Part shown: piece by piece, positions 21,617 through 30,663 of the stretch | How positions within the stretch are numbered: position 1 is the stretch's first letter | Layout of the letters: the number at the start of each line of letters is the position of its first letter | Translations under genes and position numbers: made by a program | The notes under the pieces: model-generated | What the model saw: the letters and a program-made list of their open reading frames with translations, nothing else | Told to the model about the DNA's origin: nothing | The model's database searches: none | IMG/VR virus record: IMGVR_UViG_3300015262_000004 | Coordinates: 1-64,000 of that record | Origin: a virus | Direction: 5' to 3' (one strand) | Length of the DNA: 64,000 bases

Positions 21617-21689
21617 TCCACTCCGTACACCCATGTGCACTTGCTGTCCACTTGCACACAAGCTACCCTCTGCCCAAAGCGAGGTAGCT

Positions 21690-22142
21690 ATGGGCACAGA
21701 CCTGAATCTTCTATCCCCGGCAGGGCCAGAGCTGCGTCCCGAGTGGTCGATGCGGCTGGTGATCGACGTTGTGTTGGGTGCCAGTAACGAATCGATCCTG
21801 CAATGCCACGACCTGCAGCACCACCAATTCGACCAGATTTGCAAGAATCCGGTGTTCATGTCCGCTTGCGACAACATGCGCAAAAGCCTGGACAAGGAAG
21901 GCGCGACCTTCCGCCTCAAAGCCCAGCTGCAGGCTGACCATTACCTAACCCGCGTGCATGAGATGATCATGGATCCCGAGATGGATCCGCGTGTTACGGC
22001 CAAGTTGATCGGCGACGTGGTGCGTTGGGGCGGGCTGGACACGCCACCCCCAGTGGCCGGCGGCGGGATGGGTTCGTTCTCTATCTCGATCAACTTCCCC
22101 GAGAAGGTCCGCCACGGCGTGACCATCGAGGGCGGCCAATGA
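21690..22142 (+). CDS. Small terminase subunit (probable)
   Basis: Encodes 150 aa from the ATG at 21690 with GAGGTAG upstream. Residues 30-60 look like a DNA-binding helical region; FRLKAQLQADHYLTRVHEMI and VTAKLIGDVVRWGGLDTPPP are patterns seen in small terminases or DNA-binding phage proteins of podoviruses. Its stop overlaps the start of the large terminase gene. It would recognise the packaging site, which may lie in the gene-free region just upstream. Confidence 0.7.
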   Translation: MGTDLNLLSPAGPELRPEWSMRLVIDVVLGASNESILQCHDLQHHQFDQICKNPVFMSACDNMRKSLDKEGATFRLKAQLQADHYLTRVHEMIMDPEMDPRVTAKLIGDVVRWGGLDTPPPVAGGGMGSFSISINFPEKVRHGVTIEGGQ

Positions 22143-23551
22143 CCGCCTACAACCCGAGCGTCACGGTGGCGGACTTTATCCTGGACGATCGGGAGTGGAC
22201 GTACATCGTCGGCCCCGTGGGTTCGGGTAAGTCGGTCGGCATCCTGATGAAAATCCTGCACCGCGCCAAGCTGCAGGCGCCGTCGCCGATCGATGGGATC
22301 CGGCACACCCGGTGGGTGATCGTGCGGAACACCATGGTGCAGCTCAAAGACACTACCCTCAAGTCCTGGTTTAGCTGGTTTCCCGACGGCGTTGCCGGCA
22401 AGTGGGTGTCCGGTACCAGCACGTTCTGGATGCGCTTCGATGACATTGAGGTCGAGGTGATGTTTCGTCCCCTCGATACCCCGGACGACGTGCGCCGAGT
22501 GCTGTCCCTGGAAGTGACCGGGGCGATCGTTGACGAATTTGTCGAGATCCCCAAAGAGATCGTCGAAGCCCTGTCCGGCCGGTGCGGCCGCTACCCGTCG
22601 AAGAAAGACGGCGGCGCCACCTGGTGGGGAATGTGGGGTGCGACCAACCCGGGCAACGAGGACAACTGGTGGTACGACTGGCTATACAGCGACTGGGAGG
22701 ATGACCCGGACGGCGCGTTGAAGCGGATGAAACTGGGGTACTACGAACAGCCCAGCGGTTTCAGTCAGCACGCGGACAACCTGGAGAACCTGCCAGGCGG
22801 GAGCAACTACTACCACAACTTGGCCATCGGCCGATCGGACGCCTGGTGCAAACAGTTCATCGAAGTGCGCTGGGGTTACAGCCTCAAAGGCAAGCCGGTG
22901 TATCGCGCGTTCGTCCCGGATCTGCACGTTGCCAAGCGCCCTATTCCGTACAACCCACACCTGCCGTTGTTGGTCGGCTTCGACGCCGGCCTCACCCCGT
23001 CCGCGATCTTTGGCCAGCTCTGGCCCGATGGCCGCTTGTGCATCCTGGCCGAACTGACCACGGAGAACATGGGCGCGGTGCGGTTTTGTCGTGAAAAATT
23101 CAAGCCCCTGGTGGCGATGAGATTTCCCAAACCGCTGCTGCAGTTCGCCGGTGACCCGGCGATCGTCCAGCGTGCCCAGACCGATGAACGATCGGTGAAA
23201 GAGGCCCTGGAAAAAGAGCTGGGCATTCGGGTCTATCCGGCTTCCAGCAACACGTTGTCCGATCGCCTCGGCGCGGTCGAGCACTTCATGTGCATGTTGA
23301 CCGAGCACGGGCCGGCACTGCTGATCGACCCGTCGTGCGTCCAGCTCATCCGTGGGTTCAAGTCGGGTTACCGCTATGCGGTGAGCAACAAGGGCCTGGC
23401 CGCCGAGTCGCCAGAAAAGAACGCATTCAGTCACCCGCACGACGCCATGCAGTACCTGGCCATGGAAGCAAAGGGTGGGCAGATCCGTGACGCCCGACGC
23501 AGGACCAGTGCATCTGTCCGGTTCGGCCCTTCCACTAACGCATATTCCTAG
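22139..23551 (+). CDS. terL: Large terminase subunit
   Basis: Encodes 470 aa, starting at the ATG at 22139 that overlaps the small subunit stop (ATGA). ATPase: Walker A GPVGSGKS (residues 25-32), Walker B AIVDEF (D132, E133) and the coupling segment WGATNPGNEDNWWY. Nuclease domain: LVGFDAGLTPSAIFGQLWPD with the first acidic residue, FAGDPA, and the C-terminal HDAMQYLAM. It packages DNA through the portal at the procapsid vertex. Confidence 0.93.
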   Translation: MTAYNPSVTVADFILDDREWTYIVGPVGSGKSVGILMKILHRAKLQAPSPIDGIRHTRWVIVRNTMVQLKDTTLKSWFSWFPDGVAGKWVSGTSTFWMRFDDIEVEVMFRPLDTPDDVRRVLSLEVTGAIVDEFVEIPKEIVEALSGRCGRYPSKKDGGATWWGMWGATNPGNEDNWWYDWLYSDWEDDPDGALKRMKLGYYEQPSGFSQHADNLENLPGGSNYYHNLAIGRSDAWCKQFIEVRWGYSLKGKPVYRAFVPDLHVAKRPIPYNPHLPLLVGFDAGLTPSAIFGQLWPDGRLCILAELTTENMGAVRFCREKFKPLVAMRFPKPLLQFAGDPAIVQRAQTDERSVKEALEKELGIRVYPASSNTLSDRLGAVEHFMCMLTEHGPALLIDPSCVQLIRGFKSGYRYAVSNKGLAAESPEKNAFSHPHDAMQYLAMEAKGGQIRDARRRTSASVRFGPSTNAYS

Positions 23552-23558
23552 GTGACCC

Positions 23559-25691
23559 ATGGTTGACGAATTTGACACGCCGGTCGAAGAGGCCCGCGAC
23601 ATCAACACCACCGAGGGCAAGCGCAAGCTCGGCCGCCACCTGCAGAACAAATTCACCCAGTACAAGACAGATCGCCAGTCGATCGAGCAGCAGTGGCTGA
23701 CCAACCTGATGCAGTACCTGGGCAAATACGACGCTGAGTTTGAACAACGCATGGTGGCGAACACCAGCCGCGCGTATCCGAAGCTGACCCGCGTCAAGTG
23801 CGTCAGCGTGGAAGCGCGGCTGATGTCCCTGACGTTCCCGGCCAGCGAAAAGAACTGGTCGATCGAGGCGTCACCGGTGCCGAGCCTTAGCGCGGACACC
23901 CTGACCAGGGCGCTGCAGAACTGGTACGAAGCCAACCAGGGGCAGCAACCGACACAGGTACAGCTCGATGGGATGGTGCAGGACGTTGCCACCGGCGTGG
24001 CTGACCTGCTGGCGGTCACGATCGATGACCAGCTCAAAGACGTCGACCCGTACGCCAGCCGCGACTATGAGGCGTTGGTGAAAAAGGTGGTCGGCTCGGC
24101 CGTGAAGTACGGCCCCGGGGTGGTTAAGGGTCCAATGGCGGTACAGCAGGACGTGGCCAGCTTCGAGCTGGACGCCAACGGCGTGCCCACCGTGGTGGAA
24201 ACCGAGGCGTTCCGCCCGTACCTGGAGTTCGTTCCGTGTTGGCAGTACTACCCCGACCTCAGCGCGTCGTCGTTCGCGCAGATGGAAGGCGAGTTTCAGC
24301 GTCATGTGTTCTCGAAGCACCAATTCAGCCTGATGGCTGAACGGCCAGACTTCGACGGTGACGCGATCCGCTCATTCATGGCGGGCAACCGCGACGGCAA
24401 TTACACCGAGCTGGGTTATGAGGGCACGTTGCGCAACCTGGGCACCAACGGGGCCAGCGCCGTACCGAAGGGCAGCAAGTTCGAGGTGTTGGAGTACTGG
24501 GGTTCCGGTTCGGCCAAGCACCTACGCGAGGCCGGGGCAGACATCCCCGCTGACGCCAAAGACAACAGGCAGTTCCGGTACAACGCGTGGGTGGTGGGTG
24601 AGTTCGTTATCAAGATAGCCCTCAATCCGTTGCCAGAAGGCACCAACATTTTCCACAAGTTCGTGTTCGAGGAAGACGAGATCAGCCTGGTGGGCTCGGG
24701 CTTGCCGCCGATCATGCGCGACAGCCAGCTGGGGGTGTCGAACTTCACCCGGATGCTGGTCGACAACGCGGCCACGGTCTGCGGTCCGAGCGTCGAGGTG
24801 GATACCTCGATCATCGACCCGAACCAGACCGACCTGGGTATCAAGGCGTTCCAGGTGTGGCGCCGCGACGGTGGTACTGCTGGCCAGCGTGCGGTGATGC
24901 CGATCACCTTCGACTCCCACATTAGCGAGCTGCTGCAGGGCATCAACACGTTCATGGGCTTTGCGGACAAAGAGACGTTCGTGAGCCCGGCCGCCGGTGG
25001 TGACGTCGAGGGTGTATCGGGTGAGGCCCTGCGTACCAGCAGTGGCGCCTCGATGATCTACGGCAACGCCGCCCTGCCCTTCAAAGACATTGTGCGCAAC
25101 TTCGACCAGTTCACCGTGAGCGTGATCCACGCCCTGGTGGAGTGGAACCGCATTTTCAGCCCCGACCGCGACCGCCTGATGGGTGACGTGCGCCCGATCG
25201 CGCGTGGGGCGACCAGCCTCATGGCTAAAGAAATGCGCTCCTATGCCCTGGACAACCTGGCGCAGACCCTCACCGAGGAGGAACGCCAGTGGATCAAACC
25301 GAAAGCGCTGCTGGTCGAGCGGTTGAAGGTCCGCGACCTCCCGGTCAAAGAGCTGCTGGAAGACGACGCAGTGGTGGAGCAACGCCAGGCGCAGCAGTCG
25401 CAGCAGATGCAGGACCAGATGCGTCAGCAGATGCAGATGTTCATGGCACAGCTGGAGAACCTGCAGGCCGACACCATGAAAGCCCTGACCCAAGGGCAGA
25501 AGAACTTGGACAACGCGGATGTCGTTGTTTTCAAAGCACTTTTGGAGGCGCTAAAGAATGGATCAAGCCCCGAGCAAATCGCAGCAATTGCAGGCCGACT
25601 TACAGCGGGCCGCCAAAGCGGCCAACGACAGCCCGCTGGCCAAGACCCTGCAGCGGTACCTGGAGGAAACACGCCAATCAGTATTCAGTGA
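23559..25691 (+). CDS. Portal protein
   Basis: Encodes 710 aa, a usual size for podovirus portals. It follows terminase with a 7-bp gap. It has a helical N-terminus (KFTQYKTDRQSIEQQWLTNL), a central domain, and a Gln/Met-rich C-terminal helix (QQMQDQMRQQMQMFMAQLEN), as expected for the crown/barrel of a dodecameric portal. The 3' end overlaps another gene (25558-25779) by 134 bp. Confidence 0.88.
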   Translation: MVDEFDTPVEEARDINTTEGKRKLGRHLQNKFTQYKTDRQSIEQQWLTNLMQYLGKYDAEFEQRMVANTSRAYPKLTRVKCVSVEARLMSLTFPASEKNWSIEASPVPSLSADTLTRALQNWYEANQGQQPTQVQLDGMVQDVATGVADLLAVTIDDQLKDVDPYASRDYEALVKKVVGSAVKYGPGVVKGPMAVQQDVASFELDANGVPTVVETEAFRPYLEFVPCWQYYPDLSASSFAQMEGEFQRHVFSKHQFSLMAERPDFDGDAIRSFMAGNRDGNYTELGYEGTLRNLGTNGASAVPKGSKFEVLEYWGSGSAKHLREAGADIPADAKDNRQFRYNAWVVGEFVIKIALNPLPEGTNIFHKFVFEEDEISLVGSGLPPIMRDSQLGVSNFTRMLVDNAATVCGPSVEVDTSIIDPNQTDLGIKAFQVWRRDGGTAGQRAVMPITFDSHISELLQGINTFMGFADKETFVSPAAGGDVEGVSGEALRTSSGASMIYGNAALPFKDIVRNFDQFTVSVIHALVEWNRIFSPDRDRLMGDVRPIARGATSLMAKEMRSYALDNLAQTLTEEERQWIKPKALLVERLKVRDLPVKELLEDDAVVEQRQAQQSQQMQDQMRQQMQMFMAQLENLQADTMKALTQGQKNLDNADVVVFKALLEALKNGSSPEQIAAIAGRLTAGRQSGQRQPAGQDPAAVPGGNTPISIQ

Positions 25692-25779
25692 CCTGGCCAA
25701 GGTAGCGGACATGAGGGAAATCTACATGCTCCAAGGCCGGCTTGAACAAATTCGTCTACTTGAGCGTCTACTTTGCTGA
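25558..25779 (+). CDS. Small helical protein overlapping the portal gene (73 aa)
   Basis: ATG at 25558 with a strong GGAGG 9 nt upstream, inside the portal gene in another frame. It encodes MDQAPSKSQQLQADLQRAAK, then LQRYLEETRQSVFSDLAKVA and REIYMLQGRLEQIRLLERLL. The clear ribosome-binding site, the extension beyond the portal stop and the regular helices support a real gene. Function unknown, perhaps a head-assembly factor. Confidence 0.7.
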   Translation: MDQAPSKSQQLQADLQRAAKAANDSPLAKTLQRYLEETRQSVFSDLAKVADMREIYMLQGRLEQIRLLERLLC

Positions 25780-25791
25780 CAGTAGTCTACC

Positions 25792-25820
25792 TTGACAACT
25801 AGGGTACACCGGAGTACATA
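25792..25820 (+). promoter_or_regulatory. Sigma70-like promoter for capsid genes
   Basis: TTGACA (25792-25797), 17 bp, TACATA (25815-25820). Upstream are two CGTCTACTT boxes (25753-25775). The predicted start would fall at the ATG at 25827 itself, so if active this promoter may give a leaderless scaffold mRNA or serve only the later genes. GGAG at 25811 could serve transcripts from further upstream. Confidence 0.55.
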
Positions 25821-25826
25821 CCGACC

Positions 25827-26867
25827 ATGGACAATACTGACGATTTCGACAGCGCATTCGACGAGGCTGCGGCCGATTCAGCACCTGCCGCTGCACCTGC
25901 AGCCGTGGCCGAGGTGGATTCCGGCACGCCCGAAGGTGCACAAAAACCTGCGGAAAGTGTACAGAAAGATACCGCCGAGCCGTCTACTGACGTGTCCACT
26001 ACGGCAGCCGATCCTGCACCTGCAGCTGACCCGGCGAAACCTGCGGTCGACCCGGCGAAACCAGCAGCGGCTGCCAAGCCTGCAGCTGACCCGGCGAAAC
26101 CAGCGGCTGACCCCGTGGTCGACCCTGTCGACACACCGGCTAAGCCGCTGCCAAAGCCTGTGGAGCACCCGCAACACCAGCCGCTTGATCCGAAGTACCT
26201 GGCTCAGGCCATTGCTGAGGCGCAGCGGTTGAACACCGAGGCGCAGCAGCCGCAGAAGCCTGCCGCGCCGGTGAAGAAAACACAGGCCGACTACCTGACT
26301 GCCGAGCAAAACGCGGCAATCGATCGGTTCAAGCAAGACTGGCCAGATGAGTACAGCGCGCTGATGCCGCTGTTCAATGCCCAGGTGCAATCGGAGTTGA
26401 GCAACTACCGCACTGACCTTACTGCGGAACTGAATCAGATTCTGGCGCCGTTGTTCCGAACCGTTGGAACAGTGGAGGTGAACAGCCACCGCAACACGTT
26501 GCTGGCAGCCCACCCAGACATCGACAGCCTGGACACGGAGAAGGTGCGCGAGTGGATTGACACTCAACCATCCATGTTCCGTCCCACCATGCTGGCGGCG
26601 TTTGAGAAGGGTACGACCAAAGACGTGGTTGAGTTGCTGAACATGTACAAACAGTCAACCGGTGTAACGAGTGCAGCGCCAGCCACACCAGCCTCGTTGG
26701 CCCAGACAAAACCCACTGCTGTCCCCGCCGCGCCTAAGCAACCAGTTGATCCTGCCGCGAAAGCAGCACTGGCCGCCGTACCCGCAGCGCAAAGACAGCA
26801 ACCCTCGGCACGACCTGGCGATGACGACTTTGATGCCGCCTTCGCCGAAGCCGTGGGGCAGGGATAA
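25827..26867 (+). CDS. Probable scaffolding protein
   Basis: Encodes 346 aa directly before the capsid gene. The N-terminal third is Ala/Pro/Asp-rich with several near-repeats of D-P-A-K-P-A. The middle is helical (YLTAEQNAAIDRFKQDWPDE) and the end again Pro/Ala-rich. The motif D-D-F-D-x-A-F-x-E-A occurs at both ends (DDFDSAFDEA and DDFDAAFAEA). Low complexity, acidity and position are typical of scaffolds. Confidence 0.75.
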   Translation: MDNTDDFDSAFDEAAADSAPAAAPAAVAEVDSGTPEGAQKPAESVQKDTAEPSTDVSTTAADPAPAADPAKPAVDPAKPAAAAKPAADPAKPAADPVVDPVDTPAKPLPKPVEHPQHQPLDPKYLAQAIAEAQRLNTEAQQPQKPAAPVKKTQADYLTAEQNAAIDRFKQDWPDEYSALMPLFNAQVQSELSNYRTDLTAELNQILAPLFRTVGTVEVNSHRNTLLAAHPDIDSLDTEKVREWIDTQPSMFRPTMLAAFEKGTTKDVVELLNMYKQSTGVTSAAPATPASLAQTKPTAVPAAPKQPVDPAAKAALAAVPAAQRQQPSARPGDDDFDAAFAEAVGQG

Positions 26868-26897
26868 ATCTCGACCAACTGATCAAGGAGCAGGACC

Positions 26898-27944
26898 ATG
26901 GCTTATACCGGCACCGCCTACGGCGACATCACTCCACGCCAAGCTGCGTACTCGATGGCTGGCTTTCTGAAACGTGCTATCGCGCTGATGACTATCGAGC
27001 GCTTTGGGCAAACCTACCAAGTCCCGGCGAACAACACCGCGACTGCCAAGTTCCGTCGGTACTTCCTGGCTGGGGCCGGTGGTTCCGCTGGCCCGGGTAC
27101 CGGCGATTTCAACGTGCCGGTGGCTACCACTGCGCTGACCGAGGGTGTAACCCCGGCCGGTCGTAAGCTGTCCAGCAAAGACTACACCGTCACCCTGCAG
27201 CAGTATGGCGATTACGTCGAGTTCTCGGACGTGATCCAGGACATCCACGAAGACTACCCGGGCTTGCTCAAGGAGATGATGGATCTGCTGGGTGAATCGG
27301 CGGCCATGACCGTGGAAACGCTGCGCTTCAACATCCTGAAAGCAGGCACCAACGTGTTCTACGCCAACGGCGCAAGCCGCGCGGCCGTGAACAGCACCCT
27401 GACCCTGGCCTTGCAGCGCAGCATCACCAAGTCGATGAAACGCCAGAACGCCAACACCATCAGCTCGGTGCTGAGTTCGTCCGCGAACTACAACACCCAG
27501 CCGATCGAGGCGGCGTTTATCTGCCTGATTCACACCGACCTGGAAAACGACGTCCGCGACATGGACGGTTTCATCGGTACCAAACACTACGCGAGCACCC
27601 AGCCCTTCCCGGGTGAAGTGGGTTCGGTTGAGGACGTGCGTTACATCCGTTCGACCGTGTTCGTACCGTGGGAGGACGCCGGTGGTCTTGCGGCTACCAA
27701 CGACGTGATGTCGACCACTGGCGTCAACGCCGATGTGTACCCGGCGATTTACCTGGCCAAGGATGCTTTCGGCACCGTGGCGCTGCGCGGTAAGTCGGTG
27801 GCCAACATCATGGTGGTAATGCCAAAGGCTTCCTCGGGTGACCCGCTGGGTCAACGTGGTACCGCAGGCTGGAAGCTCTGGAACGGCACTGTGATTCTGC
27901 AGGATGCGTTCCTGGTTCGTGCGGAAGTGGCTGCCTCGGCGTAA
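26898..27944 (+). CDS. Major capsid protein (N4 gp56 family)
   Basis: Encodes 348 aa. It begins MAYTGTAYGDITPRQAAYSM. The segment FGQTYQVPANNTATAKFRRY, then TEGVTPAGRKLSSKDYTVTL and QQYGDYVEFSDVIQDIHED, matches the N4-gp56 family of HK97-fold capsid proteins. It is followed by a strong terminator. Confidence 0.88.
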   Translation: MAYTGTAYGDITPRQAAYSMAGFLKRAIALMTIERFGQTYQVPANNTATAKFRRYFLAGAGGSAGPGTGDFNVPVATTALTEGVTPAGRKLSSKDYTVTLQQYGDYVEFSDVIQDIHEDYPGLLKEMMDLLGESAAMTVETLRFNILKAGTNVFYANGASRAAVNSTLTLALQRSITKSMKRQNANTISSVLSSSANYNTQPIEAAFICLIHTDLENDVRDMDGFIGTKHYASTQPFPGEVGSVEDVRYIRSTVFVPWEDAGGLAATNDVMSTTGVNADVYPAIYLAKDAFGTVALRGKSVANIMVVMPKASSGDPLGQRGTAGWKLWNGTVILQDAFLVRAEVAASA

Positions 27945-27964
27945 GCCGGGCCGGCTGATTGGAG

Positions 27965-27995
27965 ACAAACCCCGTCCAGTACGGGGTTTGTTTTA
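27965..27995 (+). terminator. Rho-independent terminator after the capsid gene
   Basis: An 11-bp perfect stem (arms ACAAACCCCGT and ACGGGGTTTGT) with a 5-nt loop, followed by TTTTA. It would cap the high capsid transcription. Confidence 0.9.
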
Positions 27996-28018
27996 TGAAC
28001 GAACCGATCGGAGTCGCC

Positions 28019-28282
28019 ATGACCACATGTGTGCGCATCGAAATCCTGGACAACGGGTACACGCTGAGTTTCGACGACCCAGAGATCCGGGCACAAAACC
28101 GCAAATCCACCAGTAATGGCTGGACGGACCCATCACGCACGCGGGTGTATTCCACCATCGAGGCGATGAAGACCGAACTCGACACCCTACTGCCCCTCCT
28201 ACAACCCGAGCCGATGACTCAGGTCGCTGAGTACGAGACGGCAATTCAAGAAGCGTTCGCAAAGGATGACACCCATGAGTGA
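28019..28282 (+). CDS. Hypothetical protein (87 aa)
   Basis: ATG at 28019 with CGGAG 7 nt upstream. It encodes MTTCVRIEILDNGYTLSFDD, then SRTRVYSTIEAMKTELDTLL. Small beta-helical protein. It overlaps the next gene by 8 bp. Its location among head genes suggests a minor head role. Confidence 0.7.
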   Translation: MTTCVRIEILDNGYTLSFDDPEIRAQNRKSTSNGWTDPSRTRVYSTIEAMKTELDTLLPLLQPEPMTQVAEYETAIQEAFAKDDTHE

Positions 28283-28673
28283 AGAAACCAAACCGGGCGG
28301 ACACCCAATGAGTGCCGAACAGGCGATCAGCATGCCAACCCCTGAGCAGGCTGGGAAGCGTTCGCGCCCGAGCCGTGCCAAGGCCAAGGCAGCGCCGCCG
28401 GCCGATGGTAAGCCACGTCTGCGCAATGGCTTGAGTGGTGACCGCGTCGACATCACCCTGCACGACTCCGACCGCATCCCACCAGGTGGTCAGTTCATCG
28501 CCATCAACGGTGTGCAGTTCATGCTCAAACCGAGCATGCGCGCCTCGGTACCGGTGGAGCTGTTGGAGATCCTGGACAACTGCATTCAGACCGAACCGGT
28601 TCTGGACGACAAGCTGCGCGTGCAGGGCTATCGCAACGTGCCGCGACTGACCTACCACCTGCACAGGGACTAA
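28275..28673 (+). CDS. Hypothetical head-region protein (132 aa)
   Basis: ATG at 28275 with AAGGA upstream. The N-terminal 50 residues are disordered and basic (KRSRPSRAKAKAAPPADGKP). The C-terminal domain contains RIPPGGQFIAINGVQFMLKP and a helix with VELLEILDNCIQ. A similar arrangement is seen in podoviral proteins between capsid and adaptor. Function unknown. Confidence 0.7.
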   Translation: MSEETKPGGHPMSAEQAISMPTPEQAGKRSRPSRAKAKAAPPADGKPRLRNGLSGDRVDITLHDSDRIPPGGQFIAINGVQFMLKPSMRASVPVELLEILDNCIQTEPVLDDKLRVQGYRNVPRLTYHLHRD

Positions 28674-28676
28674 GTC

Positions 28677-29390
28677 ATGAAACTGCAAGAGCTGGTCGAT
28701 GAGCTTCGCGAGAACGTGCTGCGTGATATTTCCGACGCCGTGAACACGGATGCCGACAGCTACTTGCTCAGTGACAAGTCGTTGGTGCGGTACCTCAATG
28801 AGGCGCAGGAACGATTCGCCGACAAGACCCAGTGTCTTCGCGACGAATCGACGCCAGCGGTAACCCGGATCACATTGGTCCACGGAGTCGACAGTTACGC
28901 CTTAGATCCGCGTGTGGTGGCTGTGCTCGGGGCTCGCACCCGGCAGCGGCACCTGCGGCTGCGGCCGTACGGGTCGATCGTTACAACCCGGGGCAACTTC
29001 AACACGGGTTACCCGCTCGATACGTCCGTGTCTGACGGCTCCCCGACCTATTACTACACCGACCGGGAGACGGGAAAGATCGGCTTATGGCCCGCGCCAA
29101 ACCCCGACTTTGCCCTCAACGAGTTGGTGTTACGCGTAGCCAGGCTACCGATCAAGTCGCTGGTGGTTGAGGACTTGAGCGCCGTGCCGGAAATCCCCTC
29201 GCAGTACCACATGTCCCTTGTGGATTGGGCGGCCTACCGCTGCCTGACCAACAGCGACATCGAGCTGCAAGATCAGATCAAGGCGAACAGTCGCAAGAAC
29301 CGTTTCAACGAAACCGTCGAGGAGCTGAAAAAAGACGCCAAGCGTCTGATGCTCAACGAGATTGCGTTTGACGTCACCAGCTGGAGATAA
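28677..29390 (+). CDS. Head-to-tail adaptor
   Basis: Encodes 237 aa. Helical N-terminus MKLQELVDELRENVLRDISD with SLVRYLNEAQERFADKTQCL, a beta insertion, then PEIPSQYHMSLVDWAAYRCL and a C-terminal helix. This pattern (helical bundle, P-x-x-Y-H-x-x-L-V-x-W-A-A-Y) is characteristic of podovirus adaptor proteins that sit under the portal. Confidence 0.78.
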   Translation: MKLQELVDELRENVLRDISDAVNTDADSYLLSDKSLVRYLNEAQERFADKTQCLRDESTPAVTRITLVHGVDSYALDPRVVAVLGARTRQRHLRLRPYGSIVTTRGNFNTGYPLDTSVSDGSPTYYYTDRETGKIGLWPAPNPDFALNELVLRVARLPIKSLVVEDLSAVPEIPSQYHMSLVDWAAYRCLTNSDIELQDQIKANSRKNRFNETVEELKKDAKRLMLNEIAFDVTSWR

Positions 29391-29394
29391 CCCC

Positions 29395-30648
29395 ATGGCA
29401 ATGGTCTACAACCCGGCTACCGGCAAATACGAAGACAACGGCTTAGGCATCGGTGCCGCCCTCAAGCAGTCAGCCAATGACCTGGGCACGATCGTGCGCG
29501 GTGGTCTGCAGGGCGTAGGCAACGCTGTGGGTGGGGCCGTGGTAGCGCCGTTAGACCTGGCCCGCTCCTTCGCTGCGGAAAGCCTCGGCGGCGACCCAAA
29601 CAACCTGTCCGGCGGCCCCCTCACTGACCAGGCCTTTGGTCTGATGGATCAAGGGTTCGCCGATGCCGGCGCAGCGGCGAACCGTTTCGGTACCGGCTTG
29701 CGCAATACCGCCATGGGCCTTGTGGGAGCGGTGAACGCCCCGCCGGTGGTTGCCCCGCCGCCTGCCCCTGCCCTGGTGAAGCCGCCCGCTCCCGCAGTAG
29801 CGCCGGCAAATCCGCAAACACCAGTGGGTGTACCAGACCCCGCGACCGGTGTTGCACCGCTTACCGCCCGGGATCTGGCCCCTGCCAACGTGGCGATCGC
29901 AAACGGCCTGGCTCAAATGCAGGCCCCAGCGCGTGACGGTGTAGCGGGTGCGCCAGGCACCGATGGGGTCAACTTCGGCTTTGGGGTCAACGGTCAACCG
30001 AGCGCCCGCGAAGTGCTGGCCCACTACGCACAACAGGACGCGCAGGCCAGGCTGAACCAGAACACCCAGATGGATCGAGCACAGATTGGTTCACTGATGT
30101 CCGCGTTCAATGACCCATTCGCTAAGACCCAGGACAAGAAATTCATCATGCAGCAGCTGGGCTTGGCCACGGGCATGGCTCAGAGGTCGGCCGCGCTGTC
30201 GCAGGGCAACAACTTGGGCACGATGGATCTGACAGGCCGACAAGTGACGGCCCAAGCGGCGCTGGCTAACCAGCGTGCGATCGCGACCGAGCGCACACAG
30301 GCCGCGCTGCAGGCGGCCAACCTCACCGGAAACTACGGATTGGCGGCCGCGCAGATAAAAGCGGACGCGACGAAGGCCACCGCTAAATCGACGGAGGGCA
30401 CGCAGCGCCTGGCGAACCAGAAGGCGGACGCGCAGCAGTCGATCAACACCATCGTCGCCGACAAGGTTGCACGGGGCGAGATCACCGCACTGGAAGGTGC
30501 GCGGATTCTGGCCAACAGCTACGACCACCCGGCGGTAGACCTGATGACTGGGGCGTACATCCCGCAGGAGAACCAGGCGCTGCTGCAGGAAAAAGCGAGG
30601 CTGGCGGCCGAGGAAGACCTGGCAAGACAACGGGCCAAAAACAAATAA
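29395..30648 (+). CDS. Internal virion (ejection) protein candidate (417 aa)
   Basis: ATG at 29395. It begins MAMVYNPATGKYEDNGLGIG, then Gly/Ala-rich sequence, a Pro-rich hinge (VVAPPPAPALVKPPAPAVAP), and a long Ala/Gln-rich helical C-terminus (AAQIKADATKATAKSTEGTQ). It resembles the small internal core or ejection proteins encoded next to larger internal proteins in T7/P22-type phages. Confidence 0.65.
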   Translation: MAMVYNPATGKYEDNGLGIGAALKQSANDLGTIVRGGLQGVGNAVGGAVVAPLDLARSFAAESLGGDPNNLSGGPLTDQAFGLMDQGFADAGAAANRFGTGLRNTAMGLVGAVNAPPVVAPPPAPALVKPPAPAVAPANPQTPVGVPDPATGVAPLTARDLAPANVAIANGLAQMQAPARDGVAGAPGTDGVNFGFGVNGQPSAREVLAHYAQQDAQARLNQNTQMDRAQIGSLMSAFNDPFAKTQDKKFIMQQLGLATGMAQRSAALSQGNNLGTMDLTGRQVTAQAALANQRAIATERTQAALQAANLTGNYGLAAAQIKADATKATAKSTEGTQRLANQKADAQQSINTIVADKVARGEITALEGARILANSYDHPAVDLMTGAYIPQENQALLQEKARLAAEEDLARQRAKNK

Positions 30649-30663
30649 AATGGCGGGTCTTGT

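Larger units (their letters stand above)
20676..21689. other. Gene-free structured region upstream of terminase
   Basis: About 1 kb with no convincing gene. It holds palindrome copy 11, a bulged hairpin ending in a T run (20891-20927), several smaller hairpins (for example CCCTCATAGAGGG near 21172 and CCTAAAAAAATAGG near 20967), and a terminator at 21423-21452. Base composition and local hairpins suggest a non-coding RNA or a packaging (pac/cos) signal. I cannot distinguish these and recognise no known RNA family. Confidence 0.55.

Noticed and set aside
26883-27968. Long open frame on the minus strand opposite the capsid gene.
   Set aside because: It mirrors the codon bias of the capsid gene, has no ribosome-binding site and no recognisable protein pattern.
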